DNA of 59,507 nt, taken from the NCBI GenBank assembly GCA_001563915.1, contig LKMP01000005.1, forward strand, positions 1 to 59,507, given 5' to 3'. The first letter of the stretch is position 1. Every line of letters starts with the position of its first letter. The translations under genes were made by a program, and so were the position numbers. This DNA is from Nanohaloarchaea archaeon B1-Br10_U2g21 (GTDB lineage: Archaea; Nanohalarchaeota; Nanosalinia; Nanosalinales; Nanosalinaceae). Positions 31,901 through 37,524 of this stretch are shown here, in pieces. The notes under the pieces were generated by a model. That model was not told where the DNA came from and ran no database searches. It saw nothing but the letters and a program-made list of their open reading frames with translations.

Positions 31901-34900
31901 CCGAAGAATTAGAATCCGAATTTAATGCATCCGATTTAGAATTAGGAGAAGAGCTTCTAAATATCACTGCTGAGAAAGGAGAGTATAATTCAGCATTTCA
32001 AGAGAATGATTTGACTCTGTTTGGACGAGCACAACATGAATTTGAAGTCAGTGATGAATACTTTAGAGGAGACAAAGTTGATTTAACAACCCAAGTGAAA
32101 GATGCTAACACAACCGATACAATCGAAGATGCAGAAGTAAACTTCTATGAAAATGAAGAAAAATTAGGAACTGCATCTACTAATAGTACAGGATGGGCAA
32201 ATCTTACGTGGGATACTGAAGAGTCCGATATTGGTAACAATAATATAACTGCAGAACTTGAAGATCAACAGGACATTTACTACAACCAGACAACAGGAAA
32301 CATAACTAATGAAGTATTCTTAGGTGGAGAAATTGAAACCGAGGTAACAGATATATCCGATAAAGAAATCTATAGAGACGAGTTTGCAGAACCATTACAA
32401 ACTGTATTTGAAATAAATACTACCGATGATCTTGGTGATCAACTAGAAAATGCAGATCAGGAAATTATAGTAGATGAAACAACAATAGGCAACTGTACAA
32501 CAGGAGAGTCAGGAACTTGCAGCTTTGAATGGGATCCAAGCAATGAAACAAGAATAGGGGAACTTACAGGAAAAGTAAACACAACTGCTGAAGATTACTT
32601 CCCGGCCCAGTCAGAAGAATTTAACTTGACTGTGCAGACTGCAGCAAGACCGGGGCTAGAAATCGAAGAAGAAATAGGATATAATTTCTCTGAATCCCAA
32701 GGAGCATCAATAAATTCCACAGTACTTGAAAGCTTCACAGGGCGTCCGATAGCAGATTATGACTTTGAACTTGGATGGGGTCAAAGAGATCAGCCTTATG
32801 AAGCAAGCATGAATCACGAAGATTGGGATTCTGAAGGAGAGATAAACAGCACAGAAATGGGTTTGGAAATTAACGAAACTAGCCTAGAGAAAGAAATCGA
32901 TTTGGAAAGAATTGATTTAGCTGAAATAAGCCTGAACAATCCTGAAAACGCCAATTGGAGTCTAGAAATTGGTAATGAGGAAGAGATATATGAGATAGAT
33001 TCAAATAGCACATCTGAAGAATTAGAGTTAGAGAATAACACGGTTACTGAATTAGACTTTGAAACAGATGGAAAACTTGTATTAGAGGAGTTAGTACTTT
33101 CAACACTTCAACTTGATGAGAGAAGAGAATTAAAATATTCTGAATTATGGGGTTCAGAGACTGGTAGAGAGTCAGATTCCGGAGAGTTCACTAATGCTAC
33201 AGTATCAGACAGTAATCAGCTGGAAGAAGAGATAGATGATCCTGATGAAACCCCTCAAGGATGGTACTATGAAGAGACAGACTATATAGATACTGAGATA
33301 GGGCCTGGAATTTTTGGCACTCAGGGATTAGTTGTTAATGCGACAGAAATGCCTGGAAATGAAAGTGCAACAATTATGAGAGACTATTCAGAGTTCTCTG
33401 GAACCTCAGTGTACGAAGAGTTTACAACTGTAGAATTTTGGATGAATTCGGAACTTAACGGAACACTAAACATGCAAGGAAGTGCCTGTCAAGAGAACTA
33501 CTCATTTGAAGGACTTGAATGGAGTCCTACTCAAATAGACATTAATTCATACCATGAAAATTGTGGGGAAGACGTGGAAAGAATAGAAGTAGAATTTGAG
33601 AACACCTTGGAAGACGAACTGGATACTGAAATAACTTTAGATATGTTCAACCGCTATAGGCCTTCGGACACAACTGAAGACAAGAAAAAAGAGTTAAAGT
33701 GGCTTCCTCCAGCCGCAGGTAACTATACCTTCAAACTCGAAATCGAAGAAGAAGAATACTACAACACAACAGAACAAATAGAAATAGTAGATATAGAGGT
33801 TATTTCAACTGGAGGAGGTCAGACTCCAGAAGATGATGAAGATGAAGTGCCAGAACAAATAGGTCCTATAGAATCATTTGAACTCGAACAAAATACAATA
33901 AACCAGACTGTTGGAGCAGAAACCTATGGGGACTTAACGCCGATAGGTGTTGCTAATGATGACCAACAAGCTATAAACATAAGCTCTTCAACTGTAGAAG
34001 GAGAAGAGTTTTTGGAAGCTCCAGATGACATAGAAATACAGGAAAATGGAGTTGAAAATATAGAGATTGGATATACTAGCCAAGAACCCGGGAATTATTC
34101 AGGAACTGTTGCTGTATTCAACTCTGAAACTTCTGAGAGAGATGATATAGAAGTAAACTTGGAAGTAGTGCCGGTAGAAATGGAGTTACTAGATATTGGA
34201 GCAGAACAAGGCACTGAAAATGTAACAGAGGGAGATAAAATATACACGACTGCAGAAGTAGCAGCTGACGAAGAGCCTGTAACAGAAGACATTGACTGGA
34301 ATGCTAGCGTAGAAGAGGAAACCTGCGATAATACTAATGCCGACTCTAACAGTACTACAGGCATATGGAACATAACATGTGAAGCGCCAAGTGTAGAATT
34401 TAATCCTATAGAAACAGAGTTCGAGCTGATTGCAGAATATCAAGAACTTGAGCTAAGAGACAATACAGAATTAGAGTACCGGGATGTAACACCCCCATTT
34501 GTCACATCTAAAGATGCAGAAAACGTAGAGCAAACTCAAGAAACAACAATTGAAATCGAGGCCTGGGATAACGTAGAAGTAGATAGAGTTGAAGGACATG
34601 TCGAATATATTGAAAACGAGACCGATATGGGAGAAATCCAGTTCCAGAACACAGAAGATGACTGGTATCGGGCAGAATTTGACAATACATCTTATGAAGG
34701 GGACTATGATGCTGTAGTAGAGCTAGAAGATGTTAATGGTAATGAGAAAACTGCAAGAGTTCCATTCTCAGTTCACCCATATGTAGACTTATCAGGAACA
34801 AGTACAGAAGGAACTTCGTTTGAGTTCAGAAGGCCGGGAACGGAATCAGTCTTAGAAAGATACGAGCTTGAAGAGGAAGAATTCAATGTAACAGCCCAGA

Positions 34901-37524
34901 GAAGAGACTACGATTTCGGAATAGAAACTGATGTGGAGCTAGAAGAATTAAACACGTTCCAGGCCCTAAACGCTGGAGATTCTCATAGGCAAGGTGTTGA
35001 ATTCTATGGTATTAGCTTGATTAATAACACTAGAGATCCTGTAAATGTTTCAGGAGGGTATATTGGAGAAACCGTTCCTTTCGAAAGACCTGAAGATACT
35101 ACAGGATACACATTCTCATCGCTATCCTATAATACTAGTTTTGAGTATGAGGAGTCTGAAGTTACATTAGACTATTCAGATACTGGAGAAAGTCCGGATG
35201 AGATACCGGAAGAGCAGCTCAACATATATTGGTGTGAGTCGAGCCAAATCTCTGAATGTTCAAGCACTGACTGGTTAGAACTTGATACAGAAGTAAATAC
35301 TACAACAAAGACTGCTGTTGCGGAGTCTCAGACATCATCCTCGTACATCCTTGAAAGAGAAGATGCTGGGGATGACGATGATGACGGAGCAGATGATGAC
35401 GATGGTCAAGAGGATGGGCCTGAAGATGGAGGAGAGGATGAAGATGATGATACAGGGGGAGCAGGACCATTGCCAGATGATGAAGATGATGATGACGGAG
35501 AAGCCGATGGTGATGAAGGAGTAATGGAGTTGCTTGAAGGTATGCTCGGTGAACAACTAGATGACTTCAGCGATGAAGAACTAGAGGAATTAACAGAAGA
35601 ACTAGAAGAGGAAGATATAGAAGGAATGTCTGATGAAGAATTAGAGGCTATTCTAGAAGGTATGATGGATGAGTTAGGAGAAGATGAAATAGAAGGAGAA
35701 GATCCATTTATGATTACTCCAAGAATATACCATCCGGTAATGCAACAGGGCGAAACTAGAACCTTTTTCATGGAGATAACAAATAACCAAGCAGAAGAAA
35801 TAGATGTGGACTTAGATGTTTCTGGAGATATAGAAGAAATATTATCGTTTACAGATGACTCTGTAGAAATACCTGCAGGAGAGTCAATGATCTCAGAAAT
35901 GACTGTAGCAGTTCCTGATGACGCAGAACCAGGCAGTTACAGCGGAGAACTGAACGCAGAATACGAAGACTTCAATAGAACTAGCTCTCACCAGATTTTA
36001 GTGACTAGAGAAGGAATGGATACGGTAGAATTAGATGTCCAAGCTCTTACATCAACAGTGCCTCCGGGCAATAACCTGACGGTTGGCCTGCAAATAGGAG
36101 ATGCAGAAATAACTACGCCATTTGATGCAGAGCTAGACTACTTAGTCAGGGAGAGTGAAACCGATCGTATAGTTTACAATCAATCAGAATCCAGGTTTGT
36201 AGATGAAGGAGAGACATTCCAGAGAGTAATGGATGTTCGGGATGAAGAAACAGGATCATATTATGTACAAGTCATGATGCAAGGATCTAATGTTACAGTA
36301 TCCGATTCAGATACATTTACAATAGATGAGCTATTCTGGACTCCGTTTAGAAGACAGGCAGCACTACTAATACTGCTAACATTATTAATCAGCATAGTAG
36401 GGTGGAAGGGATACGCATACTATTGGACTAGAAAGGAGGAGGGTGCTCGTTATGTGTTCCCTGTTGATTACAGTAGACTGCCTGTTGAAGATGACGAAAA
36501 TTACTGGGTCGGAAAGGTTGCTGAGACTCAAAAGAGCGCATTCGTTGATCCAAGCGATTTAACGACTCACGCAATAGTTTCAGGATCTACTGGTTCTGGT
36601 AAGTCTGTTACAGCGTCTGTGATTGTTGAAGAGGCGTTAGAAAAAGATGTGCCTGTTGTAGTATTCGATCCTACTGCACAATGGACAGGGTTTGTGAAAG
36701 AACTCCGAGATGACAACCTTCTCGAACACTACTCCCGATTTGATATGAATGAGGAGAATGATCCTCATCCATATCGTGGAATTATCCAAGAAATTAAGAC
36801 AGAAGACCCAGATTTAGACTTCGATGAGCTCAGAAGCCCTGGAGAAATCACTGTGTTCACATTGAATCAGTTGACGACTGAAGAATTCGATCAAGCAGTT
36901 AGAAAGATTATTGGCCAAATATTTGAGAAAGAATGGGAAGAAAGCCCTGACTTAGAATTATTAATTGTGTTCGACGAAGTCCACCGTCTACTTGAAGAGT
37001 ATGGTGGTCAGGGAGGATATCATGCATTAGAGAAAGGAGCAAGAGAGTTCCGTAAATGGGGTATCGGATTAATGATGTGTTCTCAGGTTACAGCAGACTT
37101 TAAACAGGCGGTATCAGGAAACATAATGACTGAAATCCAGATGCAAACTAAATCTATGGAAGATATAGAGCGTGTCGAAAAGAAATATGGGGATCAGTTC
37201 GCTAAAAGAATATCTTCATCTGACGTAGGAGTAGGAATGATTCAGAATTCAAACTATAATGATGGAGATCCATGGTTTGTTGATTTCCGTCCGACTTATC
37301 ACAATCCGCATAAAATACCGGATAAAGAGCTTGAAAAGTATCATAAGCTATCTAAAGAGCTATCGGAGCTTAAAGACAAGCTCGCTGAAAAAGAGGAGAG
37401 CGGCGAAGATGTCCGAGATAAGGACTTAGAGCTTCAATTAGCAGAAAATAAGTTGAAAGAAGGAAGATTCAAAATGGCTAAGATGTACATAGACAGCCTA
37501 AAAGACGAGATGAACATGTCATGA
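13966..37524 (+). CDS. Giant surface adhesin fused to a cytoplasmic HerA/DUF87-type ATPase
   Basis: 7852 residues, one uninterrupted frame. Order: signal peptide (1-27); beta domain; two beta-propeller blades (about 213-310); seven CxxC motifs at 333, 626, 712, 786, 854, 915 and 982, the last five in 61-74-residue repeats; more FG-GAP/PQQ-like blades (about 1010-1205, including DATGDGTEEIVVGTDSGEL); long Ig/CARDB-like region; about sixteen Ig-like repeats with AEDLAGN-type signatures (3575-5150); further Ig and invasin-like modules; a jelly-roll-like segment (about 6430-6570); Asp/Glu-rich stalk (7133-7246); two beta domains; one membrane helix (7465-7484); ATPase (7487-7852) with Walker A GSTGSGKS (7540-7547), Walker B LLIVFDEVH (D7670-E7671) and a sensor-like MMCSQVTADFKQAV. 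Hence the ectodomain is outside and the ATPase inside. The four-base ATGA overlap couples it to a minimal paralogue. Likely role is contact-dependent attachment linked to an energised pore or translocase; that is inference. Confidence 0.9.
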   Translation: MSELEKIKILPLLLAVLLAVALVGADASTYILDSTTDFQVTSEGEDRGEWEVYFVSDELGLVEFQSQDSNQLDFESVDYYDGSWNEIEPESTEPLSFEWNQSEAEYGRIVFELEEPGDYQGQLSFEDSERTVETTHRFEQESNILDLDSLTVPYSVCSFSDNFWICDPEEGEPGYEGELIELDPDEEKSIDVPSDAEVTDFSFLIESVDDQSLQNFTGSQAVFADLGDESAVVTKSADTVTVYSIEGEELWSHQSEYEIDSVDTGTIQHSEDTAEQPDDIVITTENSLEVLDYEGTEVFMRSGDEHGPVLIEELITDRVTDSRDTGDADRSQCVGCGEDALEFDMDFEVNDTQELHYIQLAMNYFEKEDDLNLVIGDSEYDIPVEAIDTSSIDTIKSDSDNIDQMLGLEDNLVLETPDEELNAETDYFKLPLAIAPEAQEELEINIGQEEYSVAPEDVTEELDAENYNTVDNLDALTHLDNSISYTPQEQVSEDSSTYVEVPLNRREGEETDQISLEIGGEQYTLSTSELEATNVERYSDDEGEATSGKRLYGDDELTFNLHYDMPEEFEAEDLYLKTAFSQVGDHAQDIDIDINEETYELDSEQITTSSSTEYSINDGAQNNSTCIGCDGGLRPEFDLTALDIEDSGENTEIGFKACREGEESEELELRGSGLDTRYEFTPEVVECSEGFEWISYTVDGSDIRDDYLALNCEDCDDDNYYNLAADDSTGGEYSRIFNQSESSTITDLGYDYMINASTDTALDFDLAKLPVDKEDIEQDAEVTYSCQDCTDEEHYRLMLDDSTSGNTFYSEEQVEAEGDAITRVWTNTSLDYENVRTRVDSEDLAEETEIDITCNTCDEGYNILSEDSEGETRDGEDLLSTEIGINIIEKPVVYEWVEIPTEGQEYLENDAEISCEGCEDEYYVGLDSGSDLESYRDSEDLPQNFGGSTFRLWTNSSLEHDFIRVPVDEEDIEEEDRGRIECDDCNQPSYNVMVDEDSTLDSWEIQGGEEEELSGGLMARLESFGTNLGNEIVVSRSPSTLEVYNSTGSIVWEETVENTIYDLVTGQVEESETGEEIIVATREDVRVYSSSSEELIRSYPETGEEWVRKVETIDATGDGTEEIVVGTDSGELIAIDEDNEEVWSKDLGSRVRGLTKGEVIRNEEKSLVAGLNDGTVDVISSDGQRILDYEGEEPVVSIDAEDVISREGDEVGVSREDTNVFNMYYSPEDVVFGVNSEQAFELEGVLRGSDQVEDSEITNAINEYLDACEDEVCSVPLAIEASEDGAAQISNLEVDFDYDVSEVIDSQDEVIEWAETEEIEAGEEIRFNALDIFYQTSPAIPLRVTQFRSDGITDHLAGGDFDGNVIFNDLTLSIDAETSTIDLRDSNKSFWLFGDGEERQSDRTWYRSDEAESPVEINSTEFETVDGFDQKNATVFRNTERTEDSFHNVTVGMSLDEEEIRGERFVEVEINGSWKDITPEVEGCEIYNEKEIDEEVFKSCMEDSNGSGTIDRVEVVQPEVGAQESETEYRVGGSSNLPPEITNLSVSPTEEVWGTEHNVVAEFENEEEDNIDAKLWVDSEEGWQKQDESIISGYENQVELEFNTEREMIGSRDLKIEYVDLDENEEPIRPPVNSTDIENPQIETVDVSERPISLDITDSGEQEIDRIGQENSVELAVLDDIDDVTVDSNDAFCFLWADNGATTLVDTTFTSDTGICQLDLENLDDLDVGERNWWIEVDGQDFYMDNQTETQNINLKGNMEFDLEFEDKKAFLENEHDLPEEAEYDISNVLDLTGEDREPESVDITFDGRNYPESPTEEDDYQGELRPEIYQDTPEPGEVEVSFILEKEAFNDAEQEINFTVKDSFESVLSTSEDAIDQSEAVNLTADFERSGEEVNPENVTFDTEADGFCQEIWDDGSTVTCEFAASSSLSSGNYNWSVDAEKDYNEHVQGQDSFDVVGDITAEIDIEDDEVYRNPDSEESNRLSYNIQDIEDEEGASITDADYYLEVQNEDGEFEELDSGNTGNSNSAQEEYTIDSEKEVGGTNFRVIVDTGDNEVTEVKEVDVFGTLEAETTETEDVYIPTTETLTDDDFSTTTDLQIQVEDELENTVADFETEFNRPEGSCSEENGNCEYSPSSNLQAGQYDWNATVEKEFYETAQTENEEVVVKDVLTLELPSGDEGVVESSFEDEVTQTFFLENSRGDRIDATGFEASLEDETAAFTDEQAQLEWGVACEAYNRGEQTLTAQLVEEDPNNLYSIFDDSQELELVVNNTLDVNIGSPLDVEDEDAEAYTQGDNINLETNVTGECGEETEEFDDDIVWSAEMIETEESDTIGSGAESTWSIQDEFSGFTEIQAEVDDDYLEENTDSVEIAIDDVITLNMTETQEEVIREFGEEEWNGSYEASVYTGEEEPANESEIDEDWENFEVTWYLQGEEIDSAETNEDGVVEFEVEYGEEYEPGEVELTVVLEPIDEEELSTAIIAPEQTEDIDVLDESRTTILEAPEEVLFQDEVDLEMEYEIASGEENKDTLDPSFEWRYERPEDSVSIGISSDKQPEWAISSSIYREGLINATTEDDLITSSSDNQTLIGNREANIETWDPQPNIPRDEVTEFSAEVDTPGLSDPSGYEVNFSVFNPDEEDDREVVDVAELDQDGVATINWDASEYDPGQYTTFLEIDDDEELFIEASEQNEEERQISIADDVEVTAYFKDNLEPVPGTRDEDNIHGTRFDNLPTNVVYRDPGPWQHPTEMYFGVNLTAPLANEPGEALVDEADAIFEIEHNETSETHEVQTCEIDAEDPETTSEDFFDFYGCETIWDASEMGSDLEVGAYTLNIRVDPPSEDWTVQEETGLDLEVRGQLQTEIVSHNTEDGNIEQYIMGENNTIDLEAEVTDLTTEETLDAEDLDDVRWRLMDSSSGSSARTITWDDHDSGSQNELETWIDLFDPGDDWRMRSSSQYIGIYVEKEYYEPTRNTHRRNHRNSGLQDRRNAFRQWEGEEARGEVTGAPAFRGYVNENVMDRINYRIPLELELAFPEEITDTDEDDRFEIRVDANRKGTDTSFNSFRGDYELTCLNCSENTDTHVQDAEDESGRSTGEWEFDFSEEEYNEYYEFEIVADSSRDGHITENDDSDDPAAIKQTVRVVRDLGAGEGDCEGDSNNTEPGENVEVCPNEYGFEDLPQSYWLNETATNLEDTIDDMEGPENPEDFDEEEHDFRWKQYQQFANESNEEYYEPDVRWYGEHSEYDELDAGGCNFNGETEGEDEFFESRESCTDWAITAEPPEFESIEVDTGYYRQDNQEPVQEVEAVVDYPTLDYFEFQYENPEGSRTALSPEGEDDSYPHTYIFDVYPEEFEGTFDIELIADTDESERTTETVTIYEDEEEITIDDIEVDDPVNEEEPDTQMDIELDLSGVTIDSDGVEKVGIDSDEDGNYDDAGVNLIFDESDESYTIEDVDFTAEDDTVDVKIFHKSGLESDSENAVFTFNEHDPEVDTFEILEEEDEPFKEGNVINFDIEISDEDEELDYAELTNPDGNQICEEELDDLENGQEVEEISCEYEIETTQTGDDLEFDLEVFDTAGRMGDETLQLEIDNDEPDIENIEIDPEDGIIAPEEEVDIQADISDQLDNIADTSVEDSEGSEVCSAGEFSNEGGDTYECTAIEGSDFEGSTTLEILANDEAGNENNETVEPEILVAANDPEITIKRPDAGALVSGEDVLIEANVTDEDGLLDEDEVEVELDDGTEAFTADMDGSGGSGGEFTYNLDTEELSDGEYSLTVYAEDLAGLDNSETLSEDIEIDNTPPEISIAAINDPITGDYTFEADIEDENDNLDEDALTYEIEDAEGSISQGDLEGSGTEFDTGDVDTTEFSEGDATITIEAEDLAGNDNDETSDPFNINNEPPEVNIIEPTGDSDEFFNEEVTVETNIEDEAGNEDEDSYSAQILDEGIDDNDPEINGDSVEFELDVSSLDTGEYTVEVEADDTENTGPTQETQNINVDTDFPIITSVSIPAENEVVKPETEIEITVQAEVEEDESSDIDLVEASFESGSSTVLSLESGDPDDGVWEGNLEAPDAESVHDIQIEATDLAGNTEEDSDTEVEVDDTPPSVADFGSDAEENEDGEAVTSSDDDVEFAVDATDSNDNLDEVRIEDSDEAVLDIFAENLEGESGGEYTITTSAEDLGLSGGENQLTAVGEDLAGNTGSDNYVVNVQDEDPEIEDFYLDDDVVQSDTNITATAEISSKWLDIVEFSHRGDTIEIDDEEIEQGDDGTQTFEIEIDSDGDHEEEVDVEVYAEDLAGNNNEDTISYEINDENPTIEEELEVEGSDEEISRSDNSLYFALEATDDFEVDRVELHGPSEDSIMDEDGDLYELDITPAQIGCNVDVDFEPCEINADVYDNAENMETSRTVTVNVDDEEPDVSDFTVDQDAVQTDTDVEFSANIDDGDPELETTEVRDSGDTICGLENGNEYSCIESFSEEGEYTLDAYTEDRAGNVNDDEAVELIVTDASPNIGNINDDANTNLDDVGVTRSDEEVRFEATVTDPDDLLVEEEVRIEGQQMESDENQPDVFYLEELPSNLGCVQTDHSECDLEITAEDEAGNQEQREHTIIVDDEPAEIEEVEMEEEVLTSGSTTEVTVRLEENEGEETVNYVEVEPSVSNNNNLTWNGEEWTGNIEIESTEASESSEDLEVRSVDFAQNTDEDTEQSYILDDEDPEVTNFASDAATNDEGEDIAQSDTDLTFDVTIADNVDIDKVEIGKPDDKTVVGEDLGEEETDVEDRSVTESITISSGDLGCTDTDFETCELKATVTDLAGNTGTDTYEVIIDDEPPALEEIELSDNIVQPNTEVEVFLDTDEESDRRIETIETQGDAEETDLEWDEEDGNWSATVELDDTEGQDRELEIFAEDWAGNTNDESKIYTVDDTPPTIEDLRTNSTNDIERSDAILEFSVEAENQFEELESVDVEGMEMERQTEETFAVDAAAEELGCEPVEDELDADTEEATCLINATAIDQAGNDESTGYELVIQNNPPEIVEDSYELDGVIEGDPHDSALPDEDLDLSIESDNPISDTEADLTAIEQETGNIEGGPVSLNDDPSGEDNYNKTFATQDLGITSGLIDFTVNITDEAGNTAEDIYTLDLDTVPPVIEDVYVNNTQPETTRDTVEIKANISHPFNVKEGMEGAYINVTAQNNESFKEQINLENIEDERESPDINSGNFSADFIPPDTDTYDVKVFAEDEFDEPEDELFEEVFTSIGEANLEVSMSPETIEFDNISVDNQDQYQLETVLENTGEASAYDILLQPSNIVTGIESNISDRDCGILEPGEECSVISEINVTADAGAGDRTISSNAFWENPDRTSGSAAEASSVVIDPNPVLDITSESHEEEIIRGETGSLEIELLNRGNMILQGIDASIDSTGGQILGSNDYEFDEVESIEIGESKTQEIQLTDNLEDKGEYPTTFLFETEDPSEECDEDCESTADSNITVFHQASIGVDQEDKTVDREEGKTVDINGEVIDDEDVPVENYSVQYIVDQEEPDIDEAKINETLETSSSGEISEQIDLREDGFAPGEYNVRLEISENSSRFYRTDQEVDEFSLEVRDELNVEQDLVSNSTLWYTDVDDPIIAEYTATDREGEPVEGAEVQFRSNSTQGVEDLEDVDDENINSTCPTNSEGVCDIEYRPDRSSQAFATIESIISKNEYYDFSPVDLQDDIEIEGDFSVVITTPEEEEGLLRGNEYDIQAVVLDSEGNPIEAESLESIDWRINNSDGETIKEPGEDTANETTWDIPSDKSTGEYTIDIRAEDDDNQPPATDEVSINVYEPVTIDNTSVETEVAERKNSEIEFDLTVQDSNDEALENYEICQLFVEGEERDNTTSGSEGECELLWETTQNDEVGPNTAIVEITEFRDDDKWYLPDPEGLTEEEFSIELEEDINLTVSQPSTDVYRVDPVPLQANTTDAFDRFLDTDIEWRLEESDQIIESEELESEFNASDLELGEELLNITAEKGEYNSAFQENDLTLFGRAQHEFEVSDEYFRGDKVDLTTQVKDANTTDTIEDAEVNFYENEEKLGTASTNSTGWANLTWDTEESDIGNNNITAELEDQQDIYYNQTTGNITNEVFLGGEIETEVTDISDKEIYRDEFAEPLQTVFEINTTDDLGDQLENADQEIIVDETTIGNCTTGESGTCSFEWDPSNETRIGELTGKVNTTAEDYFPAQSEEFNLTVQTAARPGLEIEEEIGYNFSESQGASINSTVLESFTGRPIADYDFELGWGQRDQPYEASMNHEDWDSEGEINSTEMGLEINETSLEKEIDLERIDLAEISLNNPENANWSLEIGNEEEIYEIDSNSTSEELELENNTVTELDFETDGKLVLEELVLSTLQLDERRELKYSELWGSETGRESDSGEFTNATVSDSNQLEEEIDDPDETPQGWYYEETDYIDTEIGPGIFGTQGLVVNATEMPGNESATIMRDYSEFSGTSVYEEFTTVEFWMNSELNGTLNMQGSACQENYSFEGLEWSPTQIDINSYHENCGEDVERIEVEFENTLEDELDTEITLDMFNRYRPSDTTEDKKKELKWLPPAAGNYTFKLEIEEEEYYNTTEQIEIVDIEVISTGGGQTPEDDEDEVPEQIGPIESFELEQNTINQTVGAETYGDLTPIGVANDDQQAINISSSTVEGEEFLEAPDDIEIQENGVENIEIGYTSQEPGNYSGTVAVFNSETSERDDIEVNLEVVPVEMELLDIGAEQGTENVTEGDKIYTTAEVAADEEPVTEDIDWNASVEEETCDNTNADSNSTTGIWNITCEAPSVEFNPIETEFELIAEYQELELRDNTELEYRDVTPPFVTSKDAENVEQTQETTIEIEAWDNVEVDRVEGHVEYIENETDMGEIQFQNTEDDWYRAEFDNTSYEGDYDAVVELEDVNGNEKTARVPFSVHPYVDLSGTSTEGTSFEFRRPGTESVLERYELEEEEFNVTAQRRDYDFGIETDVELEELNTFQALNAGDSHRQGVEFYGISLINNTRDPVNVSGGYIGETVPFERPEDTTGYTFSSLSYNTSFEYEESEVTLDYSDTGESPDEIPEEQLNIYWCESSQISECSSTDWLELDTEVNTTTKTAVAESQTSSSYILEREDAGDDDDDGADDDDGQEDGPEDGGEDEDDDTGGAGPLPDDEDDDDGEADGDEGVMELLEGMLGEQLDDFSDEELEELTEELEEEDIEGMSDEELEAILEGMMDELGEDEIEGEDPFMITPRIYHPVMQQGETRTFFMEITNNQAEEIDVDLDVSGDIEEILSFTDDSVEIPAGESMISEMTVAVPDDAEPGSYSGELNAEYEDFNRTSSHQILVTREGMDTVELDVQALTSTVPPGNNLTVGLQIGDAEITTPFDAELDYLVRESETDRIVYNQSESRFVDEGETFQRVMDVRDEETGSYYVQVMMQGSNVTVSDSDTFTIDELFWTPFRRQAALLILLTLLISIVGWKGYAYYWTRKEEGARYVFPVDYSRLPVEDDENYWVGKVAETQKSAFVDPSDLTTHAIVSGSTGSGKSVTASVIVEEALEKDVPVVVFDPTAQWTGFVKELRDDNLLEHYSRFDMNEENDPHPYRGIIQEIKTEDPDLDFDELRSPGEITVFTLNQLTTEEFDQAVRKIIGQIFEKEWEESPDLELLIVFDEVHRLLEEYGGQGGYHALEKGAREFRKWGIGLMMCSQVTADFKQAVSGNIMTEIQMQTKSMEDIERVEKKYGDQFAKRISSSDVGVGMIQNSNYNDGDPWFVDFRPTYHNPHKIPDKELEKYHKLSKELSELKDKLAEKEESGEDVRDKDLELQLAENKLKEGRFKMAKMYIDSLKDEMNMS
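36424..37524 (+). repeat. Duplicated ATPase module, copy in the giant gene
   Basis: Pairs with 38295-39395. The first 38 bases are identical; after that the two copies differ at many third codon positions, but only about 12 of roughly 365 encoded residues differ. This marks a domain-level duplication maintained at the protein level. Confidence 0.92.

Noticed and set aside
35318-35771. Overlapping open frames on both strands in the acidic stalk of the giant gene
   Set aside because: They arise from GAT/GAA-rich low-complexity DNA; products are Met/Lys- or Ser-rich with no fold, and the giant frame runs through.
13966-37524. Assembly fusion of several genes
   Set aside because: One frame of 7852 codons without stop, with continuous acidic composition, single signal peptide and single membrane helix, argues for a true single gene; only read coverage could add proof.
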